Notes under the pieces: model-generated
Database searches by the model: none
Told to the model about the DNA's origin: nothing
Seen by the model: the letters and a program-made list of their open reading frames with translations, nothing else
Shown: positions 21,915-30,601 of the stretch, one piece after another
How the letters are laid out: every line of letters begins with the position of its first letter
How positions within the stretch are numbered: the first letter of the stretch is position 1
Origin: JAWWPG01 sp038232255
Lineage (GTDB): Bacteria > Actinomycetota > Actinomycetes > Propionibacteriales > Nocardioidaceae
Length of the DNA stretch: 34,611 bases
Assembly: GCA_038232255.1 (NCBI GenBank)
Contig: JBBSIF010000013.1
Coordinates: 1-34,611, forward strand
Direction of reading: 5' to 3'
Made by a program: the position numbers and the translations under genes

Positions 21915-23205
21915 CCCGGTGGCGGCCCGGCAGCCGGCGCTGCTGCGGCAGCTGGGCCCGACGGACGCCGTCGTGATCGGGCTCGGCTCCATGATCGGCG
22001 CCGGTGTCTTCGCCGTCTTCGGGCCGGCGGCGCGCGTGGCCGGGTCGGGCCTGCTGCTCGGGCTCGTCCTGGCTGCGGGTGTCGCCTACTGCAACGCGGT
22101 AGCGTCGGCGCAGCTCGCGGCCGCCTACCCGACGTCGGGCGGCACCTACTTCTACGGGAGGGAGCGGCTCGGTCCCTGGTGGGGCTTCGCAGCCGGCTGG
22201 GGCTTCGTCATCGGAAAGCTCGCGTCCTGCGCCGCCATGGCGTTGACGTTCGCGGCGTACGCCGTGCCGGGACCGCAGTGGGCGCAGCGGTTGGTCGCCG
22301 TGGCCGCCGTGCTCGGGCTTGCCGGCCTCAACTACCGCGGCGTGGCCAAGACCGCACTCCTCACCCGCGTCCTGTTGGCGCTGGCGCTCGTCGCGCTGGG
22401 AGTGGTCGTCACCGCGGTGTGGACCGGTTCGCCGGGCCGCTCGGCGAGCATGGACGCCGGCGGCTGGCTCGATGCCGGCGGCGCCCACGGCGTCCTGCAG
22501 TCAGCCGGCCTGATCTTCTTCGCATTCGCCGGCTACGCCCGCATCGCCACGCTGGGCGAGGAGGTCAAGGACCCGGAGCGCACGATCCCGCGCGCCATCC
22601 CGCTCGCGCTCGGCCTCACGGTGGTGGTGTACGTCGCGGTGGCGACCGCCGCCCTGGCGGCCCTCGGCCCCGGGCGCCTCGGCGAGGCGGCTGCGCCGTT
22701 GAGTGCCGCCGTGCACGCGGTGGGGGCCGGCTGGGCGAGTCCCGTGGTGCGGGTCGGTGGCGCGGTCGCGAGCCTGGGCACCCTGCTGGCGCTGATCGCC
22801 GGGATCGGGCGCACCTCGATGGCCATGGCCCGCCACGGCGACCTCCCCGGTTGGCTCGCCGGCGTGCATCCCCGGTTCAGGACGCCGCACCACGCCGAGG
22901 CCGCTGTCGCCGTCGCCGTGTGTGCCCTGGTCCTGGTGACCGACCTGCGGGGCGTCATCGGCTTCTCGTCGTTCGGGGTGCTGGTGTACTACGCCATCGC
23001 CAACGCGTCGGCGTACACCCAGCCCACCGAGCAGCGCCGCTGGCCACGGGCGCTCAACGTCGTCGGCGCGTTCGCCTGCGGCGTGCTCGTCGTCAGCCTT
23101 CCGGTAGGCGCCGTCCTCGCCGGCGTCGTCATGTTCGCGGTCGGTCTCGGCGGCCGATGGACGCTCAGGAGACGAGATGGTGGAAGACGACCCAGCCGAG
23201 GGTGA
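21907..23205 (+). CDS. APC family amino acid permease
   Basis: A 432-residue membrane transporter with about 12 hydrophobic segments. The first carries the APC signature VIGLGSMIGAGVFAVFGP, where unwound glycines bind the amino-acid carboxylate and amine; the conserved loop GEEVKDPERTIPRAIP follows the sixth segment. It resembles cationic or general amino-acid/polyamine permeases, but the substrate is not readable. The start is ATG 21907 inside the end of the HIT-like gene (8-nt overlap). Its 3' end overlaps the convergent 51-residue membrane protein gene by 41 nt. Confidence 0.9.
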   Translation: MADPVAARQPALLRQLGPTDAVVIGLGSMIGAGVFAVFGPAARVAGSGLLLGLVLAAGVAYCNAVASAQLAAAYPTSGGTYFYGRERLGPWWGFAAGWGFVIGKLASCAAMALTFAAYAVPGPQWAQRLVAVAAVLGLAGLNYRGVAKTALLTRVLLALALVALGVVVTAVWTGSPGRSASMDAGGWLDAGGAHGVLQSAGLIFFAFAGYARIATLGEEVKDPERTIPRAIPLALGLTVVVYVAVATAALAALGPGRLGEAAAPLSAAVHAVGAGWASPVVRVGGAVASLGTLLALIAGIGRTSMAMARHGDLPGWLAGVHPRFRTPHHAEAAVAVAVCALVLVTDLRGVIGFSSFGVLVYYAIANASAYTQPTEQRRWPRALNVVGAFACGVLVVSLPVGAVLAGVVMFAVGLGGRWTLRRRDGGRRPSRG

Positions 23206-23320
23206 CGATCAGGCCGAGCAGAGCTGCCACCAGAGCCGTCAGCAGCACCAATGCCTGGTGACTGCCACCGGGCCGCGGCACCCCCAGCGGGTCGACGCCC
23301 TCGGGCAGCTCGGGGCTCAT
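23165..23320 (-). CDS. Small single-span membrane protein downstream of ligA
   Basis: A 51-residue ORF starting MSPELPEGVDPLG, then a Pro/Gly-rich stretch, one clear transmembrane helix (about 23-46, ALVLLTALVAALLGLIVTLG) and a short HHLVS tail. Its ATG (23320-23318) overlaps the ligA stop in an ATGA, the coupling signal used throughout this window, which strongly supports translation. Its end overlaps the convergent permease gene by 41 nt. The function is unknown; the topology suggests N-in or N-out single-pass with almost no soluble domain. Confidence 0.68.
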   Translation of the reverse strand: MSPELPEGVDPLGVPRPGGSHQALVLLTALVAALLGLIVTLGWVVFHHLVS

Positions 23321-25473
23321 CGGCGGTCCAGCGCTGCCGCCGAGTCGGAGGGCTCCGCCGGCTCAGCCACGCGCGCTGCGGCACGCGCCGCCTCCGGACC
23401 GTCGGCGAGCAGCACCGCGAAACCGTCCTCGTCGAGCACCGGCACCTTGAGCGCGAGGGCTTTGTCGAGCTTGGTCCCCGGCGACTCACCGGCAACGACG
23501 AACGCGGTGTGCTTGGACACCGACGAGCTCGCCTTCCCGCCTCGGGCCACGATGTGTTCCTTCGCCTGGTCACGTGACCAGCCGGCCAGCGAGCCTGTGA
23601 CGACGATCGACATCCCTTCCAGCGTGCGCGGCACCGACTCGTCGCGCTCGTCGACCGTCCGGACCCCGGCTGCCCGCCACTTCGCGACCAGGTCGCGGTG
23701 CCAGTCGACGGCGAACCACTCGGCCACCGACTCCGCGATGATCTGGCCCACTCCCTCTGCGGCAGCGAGCTCCGGCAGGCTGGCACGCTCGATGGCCTCC
23801 AGCGATCCGAACGTGCCGGCGAGCGCGCGCGCCGCGGTCGGGCCGACATGCCGGATCGACAGGCCGACCAGCACCCGCCACAGCGGCTGGTCCAAGCGCT
23901 GCTCCAGGTTCGCGAGGAGTCGCGCCCCGTTGGCCGACAGGACCGGCGCATCGCCTTCGCCCTTCTTGGGGGCGCGGGTGAACAACGGCACCGTCAGCAG
24001 CCGTGCCTCGTCGAGCCCGAAGAGGTCACCCTCGTCGTGCAGGACGCCGGCGTCGAGCAGCGCCGCCGCCGCCTCGTATCCCAGGACCTCGATGTCGAAG
24101 GCTCCCCGCCCCGCCACGTGGAACAGCCGCTCACGCAGTTGGGCGGGACAGGATCGCTGGTTGGGGCAACGGATGTCGGCGTCACCCTCCTTGGCGGGGG
24201 CGAGCGCCGTACCGCAGGAGGGGCAGACGGTCGGCATCACGAACTCGCGCTCCGCGCCGGTCCTGAGCTCGGCCACCGGGCCCACGATCTCGGGGATGAC
24301 GTCGCCCGCCTTGCGCAGCACGACGGTGTCGCCGATCCGCACACCCTTGCGCTTGACCTCGGACGCGTTGTGCAGGGTCGCCAGCTCCACCGTCGAGCCC
24401 GAGACGCGCACCGGCTCCATCCGCCCGAAGGGCGTGACTCGGCCGGTGCGCCCGACGTTGACCTCGATCTCGAGGAGCTTGGTGGTCACCTGCTCCGGCG
24501 GGTACTTGAACGCGATCGCCCACCTGGGTGCCCGGGACGTGCTGCCGAGGCGGCGCTGCAGCCTCATCTGGTCGACCTTCACGACGACGCCGTCGATCTC
24601 GTGCTCCACGTCGTGCCGGTGCTCGCCGAAGTAGTCGATGAACTCCTCGACCGCATTGAGGTCGGGAAGCACTCTCGCCCGGTCGGAGACGGGCAGTCCC
24701 CACGACCTAAGGGCGGCGTACGCCTGCGACTGGCGGTCGGGTTCGAAGCCTTCGCGGGCTCCGATCCCGTGGCAGACCATCTGCAGCGCCCGAGTCGCCG
24801 TGACTCGCGGGTCTTTCTGGCGCAGCGATCCGGCGGCGGAGTTGCGGGGGTTGGAGAACGGGGCCTTCCCCGCCTCGACGAGACCGACGTTGAGCCGCTC
24901 GAAGGCCTGCACGGGCATGAAGACCTCCCCGCGCACCTCCAGGAACGCCGGCACCGGGAAGTCGCTGCCCGCTCGGAGCCGGTGTGGGACGTTGTCGATC
25001 GTGCGGACGTTGGGAGTGACGTCCTCACCGACCCGGCCGTCGCCTCGGGTGGCGCCACGCACGAGGCGGCCTCGCTCGTAGGTCAGGTTGATCGCCAGCC
25101 CGTCGACCTTCAGCTCGCACAGCAGTTCGGCCTCCTCGGCGCCGTCGCGCCCGAGCCGGCCCCACCAAGTCTCCAGGTCCTCGCGGGAGAAGGCGTTGTC
25201 GAGGCTGAGCAACCGCTCCGCGTGCTCGACGGGCGTGAACTGCGTCGAGACGGCACCGCCGACGTGCTGAGTCGGCGAGTCCGGAGTCCTGAGCTCGGGA
25301 TAGTCGTCCTCGAGAGCCTCCAGGCACTTCATCAGAGCGTCGAACTCGCCGTCGCTGACCGTCGGCTGGTCGAGCACGTAGTACCGCCACCGGTGCCCCT
25401 CGACGACCTCCGCGAGCGCGGCGTGCTCCTCTCGCACCTCGGGCGTCGCCGGCCCTCCCGCCGCGGAGCTCAT
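23317..25473 (-). CDS. ligA: NAD-dependent DNA ligase
   Basis: Replicative DNA ligase (718 residues) that seals nicks using NAD. In order: domain Ia (HRWRYYVLDQPTVSDGEFD), the adenylation domain with Lys122 in the KVDG motif, an OB fold, a four-Cys zinc finger (CPSCGTAL ... CPNQRSCPAQ), helix-hairpin-helix repeats (SIRHVGPTAARALAG and following), and a C-terminal BRCT domain (TLEGMSIVVTGSLAGWSRDQ onwards). All parts look intact. ATG 25473 overlaps the stop of the MetE-like gene by 4 nt; the longer upstream frame is shadow. A small membrane protein gene follows with another 4-nt overlap. Confidence 0.97.
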   Translation of the reverse strand: MSSAAGGPATPEVREEHAALAEVVEGHRWRYYVLDQPTVSDGEFDALMKCLEALEDDYPELRTPDSPTQHVGGAVSTQFTPVEHAERLLSLDNAFSREDLETWWGRLGRDGAEEAELLCELKVDGLAINLTYERGRLVRGATRGDGRVGEDVTPNVRTIDNVPHRLRAGSDFPVPAFLEVRGEVFMPVQAFERLNVGLVEAGKAPFSNPRNSAAGSLRQKDPRVTATRALQMVCHGIGAREGFEPDRQSQAYAALRSWGLPVSDRARVLPDLNAVEEFIDYFGEHRHDVEHEIDGVVVKVDQMRLQRRLGSTSRAPRWAIAFKYPPEQVTTKLLEIEVNVGRTGRVTPFGRMEPVRVSGSTVELATLHNASEVKRKGVRIGDTVVLRKAGDVIPEIVGPVAELRTGAEREFVMPTVCPSCGTALAPAKEGDADIRCPNQRSCPAQLRERLFHVAGRGAFDIEVLGYEAAAALLDAGVLHDEGDLFGLDEARLLTVPLFTRAPKKGEGDAPVLSANGARLLANLEQRLDQPLWRVLVGLSIRHVGPTAARALAGTFGSLEAIERASLPELAAAEGVGQIIAESVAEWFAVDWHRDLVAKWRAAGVRTVDERDESVPRTLEGMSIVVTGSLAGWSRDQAKEHIVARGGKASSSVSKHTAFVVAGESPGTKLDKALALKVPVLDEDGFAVLLADGPEAARAAARVAEPAEPSDSAAALDRR

Positions 25474-26480
25474 GTGGGCATCCTGCCCTGCTCCACCGAC
25501 AGGTTCCGGGCCACCTCGTTGCACAGCGACAAGGCGGTGCGGGCCCCCGCCGGTGACGCGCCCGCGAGCCCGCACGTGGGAGTCACCGTGGTGTCCGGCA
25601 ACGTCTCCAGGGACGAGTAGCCGAGGTCTGCCCACCACCGCAGCACGGTCGAGGTCAGCTGGGTGGCGGTCGGAGGGTTGCCCGCAGGATCGGTCGCCGG
25701 TACGACGCCCGGCCAGAGCGACCTCCCGTCCTCGACCCAGGCGCCCAGGTCGTCGTACTGGCTCGTATCGAGCGACGTGGCGTCGAAGGAGAGCGCCGGA
25801 ACGGGAGCCGAACGCAGCACGTCGAACGGCAGTCGCGCCGCGCAGCAGTGCACGACGGGGATGGCACCGACTCCGGAGGCCGCCTCCAGCACCCACCCCA
25901 GCGACTGCGCGGCGTCCTGGGGTGTCACCGACCGGTGGCGGTGGAACCCGCTCGCGGTCGGAACGCTGCCGCCCAGCACGGCGGGCAGGGCGGGCTCGTC
26001 GATCTGGACGACCAGCTCCACCGGGCCGATGCGGCGTCGCACGTCAGAGCAGTGGTTGCGGACGGCCTCGGCCAAGGCCTGCGTCAGCTCCCGGCGCGCG
26101 CCGGGGTCCGCCAGCACCTTGTCGCCGCGGGGGCGCTCGACGGTCGCGGCGAGCGTCCACGGCCCGCAGACCTGCACCTTGAACGACGCTGCGGAGCCTT
26201 GCGCCTGCTCCTCGGTGACGTCCAGGTCCTGCGCGAGCATGGACGCGGCGCGCCGGTGGTCGATGCCCGAAGCGCCGGTCAGGCGCCAGCCGGCGGGCTG
26301 GAGGTCGAACGCCAGCTCGCCGATCATCGCCAGCGTCCGGCCAGTCATGGTGGCGAGCGGCCCCCGTTCCGGAAGCTCGACGAGATGCGGCAGCTCCGGG
26401 ATCTCGCCTCGCACGATCCGAGTCGCTTCGCGGTAGTCGTCGCCGGGCATCGAGCCGACGCCGGTCGCGCGGTGGGTCAC
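25470..26480 (-). CDS. MetE C-terminal-like (cobalamin-independent methionine synthase family) protein
   Basis: A 336-residue single-domain relative of the catalytic half of MetE. The zinc ligands are recognisable: His and Cys of VVHCC (H-x-C) and the Cys of VTPTCGLAG. VVQIDEPALPAVLGG is the Asp-Glu-Pro strand that contacts the amino acid in the family. It lacks the N-terminal half of MetE and is about half its length, as in the short actinobacterial and archaeal proteins of this family; the methyl donor is therefore uncertain. The GTG at 26480 stands six nt after TAAGGT, so the mRNA is probably leaderless. It is coupled to ligA by an ATGA overlap. Position between the mnmA region and ligA is conserved in actinobacteria. 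Confidence 0.85.
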   Translation of the reverse strand: MTHRATGVGSMPGDDYREATRIVRGEIPELPHLVELPERGPLATMTGRTLAMIGELAFDLQPAGWRLTGASGIDHRRAASMLAQDLDVTEEQAQGSAASFKVQVCGPWTLAATVERPRGDKVLADPGARRELTQALAEAVRNHCSDVRRRIGPVELVVQIDEPALPAVLGGSVPTASGFHRHRSVTPQDAAQSLGWVLEAASGVGAIPVVHCCAARLPFDVLRSAPVPALSFDATSLDTSQYDDLGAWVEDGRSLWPGVVPATDPAGNPPTATQLTSTVLRWWADLGYSSLETLPDTTVTPTCGLAGASPAGARTALSLCNEVARNLSVEQGRMPT

Positions 26481-26486
26481 CCCGTG

Positions 26487-26492
26487 ACCTTA
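26487..26492 (-). promoter_or_regulatory. Probable -10 element of the MetE-like/ligA operon
   Basis: TAAGGT on the minus strand, then six nt, then GTG: the same hexamer and spacing as upstream of the FAH-gltX operon. Confidence 0.45.
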
Positions 26493-26506
26493 TCCATCCG
26501 CCTCCG

Positions 26507-27324
26507 TCATGGGCCGTCGAGACCGGTGAGGAAGTCGTCGATCGCCGCCAGGCATGCGTTGTCGCGTTCGAAGTGCGGCAGGTGGGCGACTCCGGGTAGC
26601 ACGACAAGGCGAGCGTTCGCGGCACGGTCGGCGACAGCGCGGCAGGCCTCCTGGACGTCCGGCAGGTCGAGCTCGCCGACGAGCACGAGGACGGGCAGGG
26701 TCAGCTCCTCGAGCCGCTGCCAGGCGTCGACGGAGTGCGGTTCGTCCCCCGGGTCGACAGCGGCGAGGGCACGTCCGTTCATCTCGAGGAAGAGCTCCCG
26801 AACGGCTCCGCCGACCCTGCCCTCCGGTGCCTGCCGACCGTCGAGCCACAGGTGAGCCTCGAGACGGTTCACCTCGGCGAGGTCGTCGGCCTCCGCGGCG
26901 CGCTCGAGGTCGCGGGCGAGCGTGGCGAGCGGCTCGGCGTGCTCGTCGTCGCCCTCCGGCGTGCCGAGACCGCGGGGGCGATCAGCACCAGCGCGGTGAC
27001 CCGGTCGGGATGCTCGAGCGTGAGGTCGAGAGCGGCTCGTCCTCCCATCGAGGCGCCGACCACGACGGGCGCGTCGAGACCCGCCGCCGTCATCACCGCG
27101 AGCGCGTCGTCGTGGCTGAAGTGGTCCTCGGGCCGGTACGTCGTCTCGCCGTAGCCGCGGGCGTCGTACGACACCACGCGTCGGCCGTCTCCCACCGCAT
27201 CGACCAGCGGCCGCCAGCTGCGGCGGTCGGTGACTCCGGCGTGGATGAGCACCACGTCGAAGCCGCCGCCCGGCGCGCCGTCCACGTCGTACGCGATCGA
27301 GGCCAGTCCGGATCGAACGAACAC
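26507..27324 (-). pseudogene. Alpha/beta hydrolase, split by a frameshift
   Basis: The two halves of one alpha/beta hydrolase lie in different minus-strand frames. The 5' half has VVLIHAGVTD, DARGYGETTYRPEDH and the nucleophile elbow VVGASMGGRAALD, ending in VTALVLIAPAVS. The 3' half, one frame over, continues TPEGDDEHAEPLATLARDLE, carries LTLPVLVLVGELDLPDVQ with the acid Asp, and ends with the catalytic His in LPGVAHLPHFERD. The switch is near 26964-26966, where the minus strand reads TCGGCAC; one extra G would rejoin the frames. The triad is otherwise intact, so this is either a recent mutation or a sequencing or assembly error. The GTG at 27324 (VFVRSGLASIAYDVDG) is the likely start; ATG 27351 is also possible. 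Confidence 0.8.
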
Positions 27325-27400
27325 CGAAGCAGCGTGCCAGCCCCGTCCCACCCGGTCAACGCCGATATGCGGTCTGACCGCACCAGCCCTCCCCAGCCGA

Positions 27401-27514
27401 CTTGTCTGCGAAACGCCGGGTCCGCCAGGCGGAGGCGTCGCAGACGAATCGCCCTGAACCCGATTCGTCTGCGGTGTCGCGGGTTCCGCCAGGCGGAGGC
27501 GCCGCAGACGAATC
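27401..27514. repeat. Two tandem nested-palindrome repeats
   Basis: Two copies of a roughly 50-nt palindromic unit sit between mnmA and the hydrolase. Copy 2 (27462-27514) has perfect 13-nt arms, GATTCGTCTGCGG and CCGCAGACGAATC, enclosing TCCGCC-A-GGCGGA (27485-27497). Copy 1 (27401-27450) has eight-nt outer arms (27404-27411 with 27438-27445) and the same inner palindrome (27421-27433). The right halves, 27421-27450 and 27485-27514, are identical at 29 of 30 positions. This is REP- or MITE-like, and may also end the mnmA transcript. Confidence 0.75.
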
Positions 27515-27591
27515 GGAAGGCCGACGGCCGGAGGACGACGGACAACGGCGCGGAGGCCAGCGGGCGGCGAGGTGTCAGGTGGCGGCCTTGG

Positions 27592-28680
27592 TCAGACCGG
27601 CGTACGACGTCCTGCCCTGGCGATGGTGGCGGACCCGACAACCCGGGATCCGGCGTAGATCACGACCGCCTGACCCGGCGCGATCCCCGAGGCGGGCTCG
27701 AGCAGGTCGGCCTCGACCCGGCCGTCGACCACCCGCACGACCGCGCGGTGCTCGTCGCCATGCGCCCGGAGCTGGACGGCGCAACGGAGCTCGTCAGCGG
27801 GCGGAGAACCGCACCATCGCGGGTCTATGCCGGCGACCTGGTCGACGACCAGCTGCTCCCGCGAGCCGACCGTCACCGTCCCCGAGACCGGCTCGATGTC
27901 GAGCACGTACCGCGGACGCCCGTCGGAAGCGGGGCGCTCGAGGCCCAGTCCCTTCCGCTGGCCAACGGTGAACCCGAAGCTGCCCTCGTGCGATCCCAGC
28001 ACCTCCCCTGCGGAGTCGACGATGCTGCCGCTGCCGACGCCGAGCCGGTTCCGCAGCCAGCCGGCCGTGTCACCGTCGCTGATGAAGCAGATGTCGTGGC
28101 TGTCCGGCTTGCGCGCGACAGCGAGACCGCGCCGCTCCGCCTCGGCGCGCACGGCGGTCTTGGTCGAGTCGCCCAGCGGGAAGAGCGAGTGCGCGAGCTG
28201 TCGCTGGTCCAGCACGCCGAGCACGTAGGACTGGTCCTTGGCGGGGTCGACGGCGCGGTGCAGCTCGACCCCACCGCCCCGACCCGTCTCGAGCCTCGCG
28301 TAGTGACCGGTCGCAACGGCGTCGAAGCCGAGCGCCAGAGCCCGGTCCAGCACGGCCGCGAACTTGATCTTCTCGTTGCAGCGCAGGCAGGGGTTGGGCG
28401 TCCGGCCAGCGGCGTACTCCGCGACGAAGTCCTCGACGACGCTCTCGTGGAAGCGTTCGCTCAGGTCCCAGACGTAGAATGGGATGCCGATGATGTCGGC
28501 GGCCCGGCGGGCGTCGTTGGCGTCCTCGATCGTGCAGCACCCGCGGGCACCGGACCGGTAGGACTGCGGGTTGCGCGACAGCGCAAGGTGAACTCCGGTG
28601 ACGTCATGGCCCGCCTGGGCGACCCGGGCCGCGGCGACCGCTGAGTCGACACCGCCGGACATCGCGGCCACGACCTTCAA
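27592..28680 (-). CDS. mnmA: tRNA-specific 2-thiouridylase
   Basis: Cytoplasmic enzyme (362 residues) that makes 2-thiouridine at wobble position 34 of tRNAs for Lys, Glu and Gln. The ATP PP-loop SGGVDS is at residues 8-13, the catalytic Cys101 lies in NPCLRCNEKIKF and the second Cys198 in SHDICFI, both as in characterised MnmA. ATGHYARL and the C-terminal beta-barrel VGQRKGLG block are present. The start is a TTG at 28680 that overlaps the stop of the cysteine desulfurase gene in TTGA, so sulfur donor and thiolase are translated together. The nested palindromic repeats follow its stop. Confidence 0.95.
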   Translation of the reverse strand: MKVVAAMSGGVDSAVAAARVAQAGHDVTGVHLALSRNPQSYRSGARGCCTIEDANDARRAADIIGIPFYVWDLSERFHESVVEDFVAEYAAGRTPNPCLRCNEKIKFAAVLDRALALGFDAVATGHYARLETGRGGGVELHRAVDPAKDQSYVLGVLDQRQLAHSLFPLGDSTKTAVRAEAERRGLAVARKPDSHDICFISDGDTAGWLRNRLGVGSGSIVDSAGEVLGSHEGSFGFTVGQRKGLGLERPASDGRPRYVLDIEPVSGTVTVGSREQLVVDQVAGIDPRWCGSPPADELRCAVQLRAHGDEHRAVVRVVDGRVEADLLEPASGIAPGQAVVIYAGSRVVGSATIARAGRRTPV

Positions 28681-29894
28681 GCCCGGCTCCCGCCCATCCC
28701 GGTGACTCCGGCCGCACGCGCGCGCTCCACCGCGGGGCCGATGACGGCCACGAGCCGGTCCACGTCGTCGCGGGTCGACGTGTGGCCGAGGGAGAAGCGC
28801 AGCGAACCCCGCGCCGTGGCCTCGTCGCGCCCCATGGCGAGCAGCACGTGCGACGGCTGCGGCACGCCCGCTGAGCAGGCCGACCCCGTCGAACACTCGA
28901 TCCCCTGCGCGTCGAGCAGCATCAGCAGCGAGTCACCTTCGCAGCCAGGGAAGGAGAAGTGCGCGTTCCCCGGGAGCCGCCCGTCGCCCGGCGCGCCGTT
29001 GAGCTGTGCGTCCGGTACGACGTCCTGGACCCGGCGAACCAGGTCGTCGCGCAGCTCGCACAGCAGAGCGGCCCGCTCGGGCTGCCCCTTGACCGCGAGC
29101 TCGGCCGCTGTGGCCAGCCCGACGATCCCCGGTGCGTCGATGGTGCCGGACCGGACGTCGCGCTCCTGCCCGCCGCCGTGCAGCAGCGCCACGAGGTCGA
29201 CCTCCCGGCGCAGCAGCAGCGCTCCACAGCCGAGCGGACCGCCGATCTTGTGGCCGGTGATCGTCATGGCGTCCACGCCGCTGGCGGCGAAGTCCAGCGG
29301 CAGCTGGCCCATCACCTGCACGGCGTCGCTGTGCACCGGGATGCCATGGCGGGACGCGATCTCGACGACCCGGTCGACGGGCTGGAGGGTGCCGACCTCG
29401 TTGTTCGCGGACATGACCGTGGCGAGCGCGACGCTGCCCGGATCACGCTCGACGGTGGCGGCGAACGCGTCGACGTCGAGGCGCCCCGTGTCGTCCACCG
29501 GCAGCAGCTCGACCTGGGCTCCCACCTCGGCGGCCAGCCAGTGCAGCGAGTCCAGCACCGCATGGTGCTCCACCGCCGTCGACAGCACCCGCACCCGTCG
29601 CTCGTCGACCTTGCGCCGTGCCCAGAAGAGGCCTTTCGTCGCGAGGTTGTCGGACTCCGTCCCTCCGGACGTGAACACGACCTCCGACGGCCGCGCGTTG
29701 ATGGCGGCGGCGATCATCTCGCGGGACTCCTCGACGACACGGCGGGCGGCCCGCCCCGAGCCGTGCAGGGACGACGGGTTCCCGAGGCTGGCGAGCTGGC
29801 GGGTCATCGCGGCGATCACCTCGGGGTACACCGGCGTCGTCGCTGCGTGGTCGAGGTAGGTCACTTGACCGGGCTGACTCGTCGCTTCGCTCAT
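28677..29894 (-). CDS. Cysteine desulfurase (NifS/IscS-like)
   Basis: PLP enzyme (405 residues) that takes sulfur from cysteine as a Cys persulfide. Seen: YLDHAATTPVYPEV, GNPSSLHGSGRAAR, FTSGGTESDNLA, EHHAVLDS, the PLP Lys216 in TITGHKIGG, RSGTIDAPGIVG, and the active Cys340 in STGSACSAGV. This is the IscS/NifS group I type. The start at ATG 29894 follows TATGCT by nine nt with no ribosome-binding site; the open frame upstream is not conserved-looking. Direct coupling to mnmA indicates tRNA thiolation as a main job, with Fe-S cluster supply possible. No iscU/sufBCD is in the window. Confidence 0.93.
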   Translation of the reverse strand: MSEATSQPGQVTYLDHAATTPVYPEVIAAMTRQLASLGNPSSLHGSGRAARRVVEESREMIAAAINARPSEVVFTSGGTESDNLATKGLFWARRKVDERRVRVLSTAVEHHAVLDSLHWLAAEVGAQVELLPVDDTGRLDVDAFAATVERDPGSVALATVMSANNEVGTLQPVDRVVEIASRHGIPVHSDAVQVMGQLPLDFAASGVDAMTITGHKIGGPLGCGALLLRREVDLVALLHGGGQERDVRSGTIDAPGIVGLATAAELAVKGQPERAALLCELRDDLVRRVQDVVPDAQLNGAPGDGRLPGNAHFSFPGCEGDSLLMLLDAQGIECSTGSACSAGVPQPSHVLLAMGRDEATARGSLRFSLGHTSTRDDVDRLVAVIGPAVERARAAGVTGMGGSRA

Positions 29895-29903
29895 CGCGCC
29901 CCA

Positions 29904-29909
29904 AGCATA
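29904..29909 (-). promoter_or_regulatory. Possible -10 element of the cysteine desulfurase-mnmA operon
   Basis: TATGCT on the minus strand, nine nt before the ATG. It would give a transcript with a leader of about two nt. Confidence 0.38.
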
Positions 29910-29916
29910 GGCGCGG

Positions 29917-30594
29917 TCAGAGCCGGTCCAGCCACGCATGACCGGGGTGGATGCGTTCGAGGAAGCCGACGAGCCAACCGCGCGCACCGGAGTTGAGAAG
30001 CGGAAGCGCTGCGGTGAAGTCAGCCTCGTCCTTCGGACGCTCCGTCTTCGCCTTGAATCCCAGGGCGACCTCCGGCCTCAGATATGCGATCCCGTCGTGC
30101 TGCCAGGTGACCTCCTCGAGGTCGACGACGTACGAGCTGTCGCGGCGCGACACCCACCGCCCGTCGAGATCCGGATTGAGCAGGACGTCAACCCGCCACG
30201 GTGCGAGTGCGTGTGCGCGCAGCCACACCTGGTCGGCGGTGGCGGGCATCGCCTTCGCCTCGTCAGCAAGTGGGGTGAGCGCGCCCTCGCCTGCTGCCCA
30301 GACATGGAACCGCCCCGCGACTCCCTCACGCAGCACCGGAAGATCACGGCGGAATATCGAGACGTCGATGTCCTCATGCTCCCGCCGCACGCCGGTGAGC
30401 GCCTCGATCGCCCAGCCGCCGGCCACCCACCACGGGATTCCCAGCGGCTCGAACAGCTCGCGAGCCTGCTCGGGGCCGAACGCCTCCCACGGCCCGTAGA
30501 GCCGCTGGAAGGCACGCTCTGAGTCGCTGAGGTCGACGCGGTAGCCCTCGTCGTCGTAGCGCGACACGCCCACCGCCCTGCTCAGCCGACTCAC
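29917..30594 (-). CDS. Nucleotidyltransferase domain protein (aminoglycoside ANT-like)
   Basis: About 225 residues with a minimal nucleotidyltransferase domain: WWVAGGWAIEALTG (Gly-rich helix start), RREHEDIDVSIFRRD with the two metal-binding Asp/Glu residues, and the later RVDVLLNPDLDGRW strand. This arrangement matches the lincosamide/aminoglycoside nucleotidyltransferase group (ANT(2'')/LinA-like), which adds AMP to antibiotics; many such proteins have no known substrate. I chose GTG 30594 because TAGCCT lies seven nt upstream of it; longer starts (ATG 30624 and 30654) are possible. It is divergent from the ABC-F gene and 22 nt from the cysteine desulfurase start, transcribed in the same direction. 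Confidence 0.78.
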   Translation of the reverse strand: MSRLSRAVGVSRYDDEGYRVDLSDSERAFQRLYGPWEAFGPEQARELFEPLGIPWWVAGGWAIEALTGVRREHEDIDVSIFRRDLPVLREGVAGRFHVWAAGEGALTPLADEAKAMPATADQVWLRAHALAPWRVDVLLNPDLDGRWVSRRDSSYVVDLEEVTWQHDGIAYLRPEVALGFKAKTERPKDEADFTAALPLLNSGARGWLVGFLERIHPGHAWLDRL

Positions 30595-30601
30595 GAGGCA
30601 A

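Noticed and set aside
23698..25620. A 640-codon plus-strand open frame
   Set aside because: Antisense shadow of ligA; long antisense frames are expected at this GC content.
27401..27514. CRISPR array
   Set aside because: Only two units, each internally palindromic, with no spacer series and no cas genes nearby.
26554..28644. A 696-codon plus-strand open frame
   Set aside because: It crosses the hydrolase, the repeats and mnmA on the opposite strand, with no domain and strong Arg/Gly bias.
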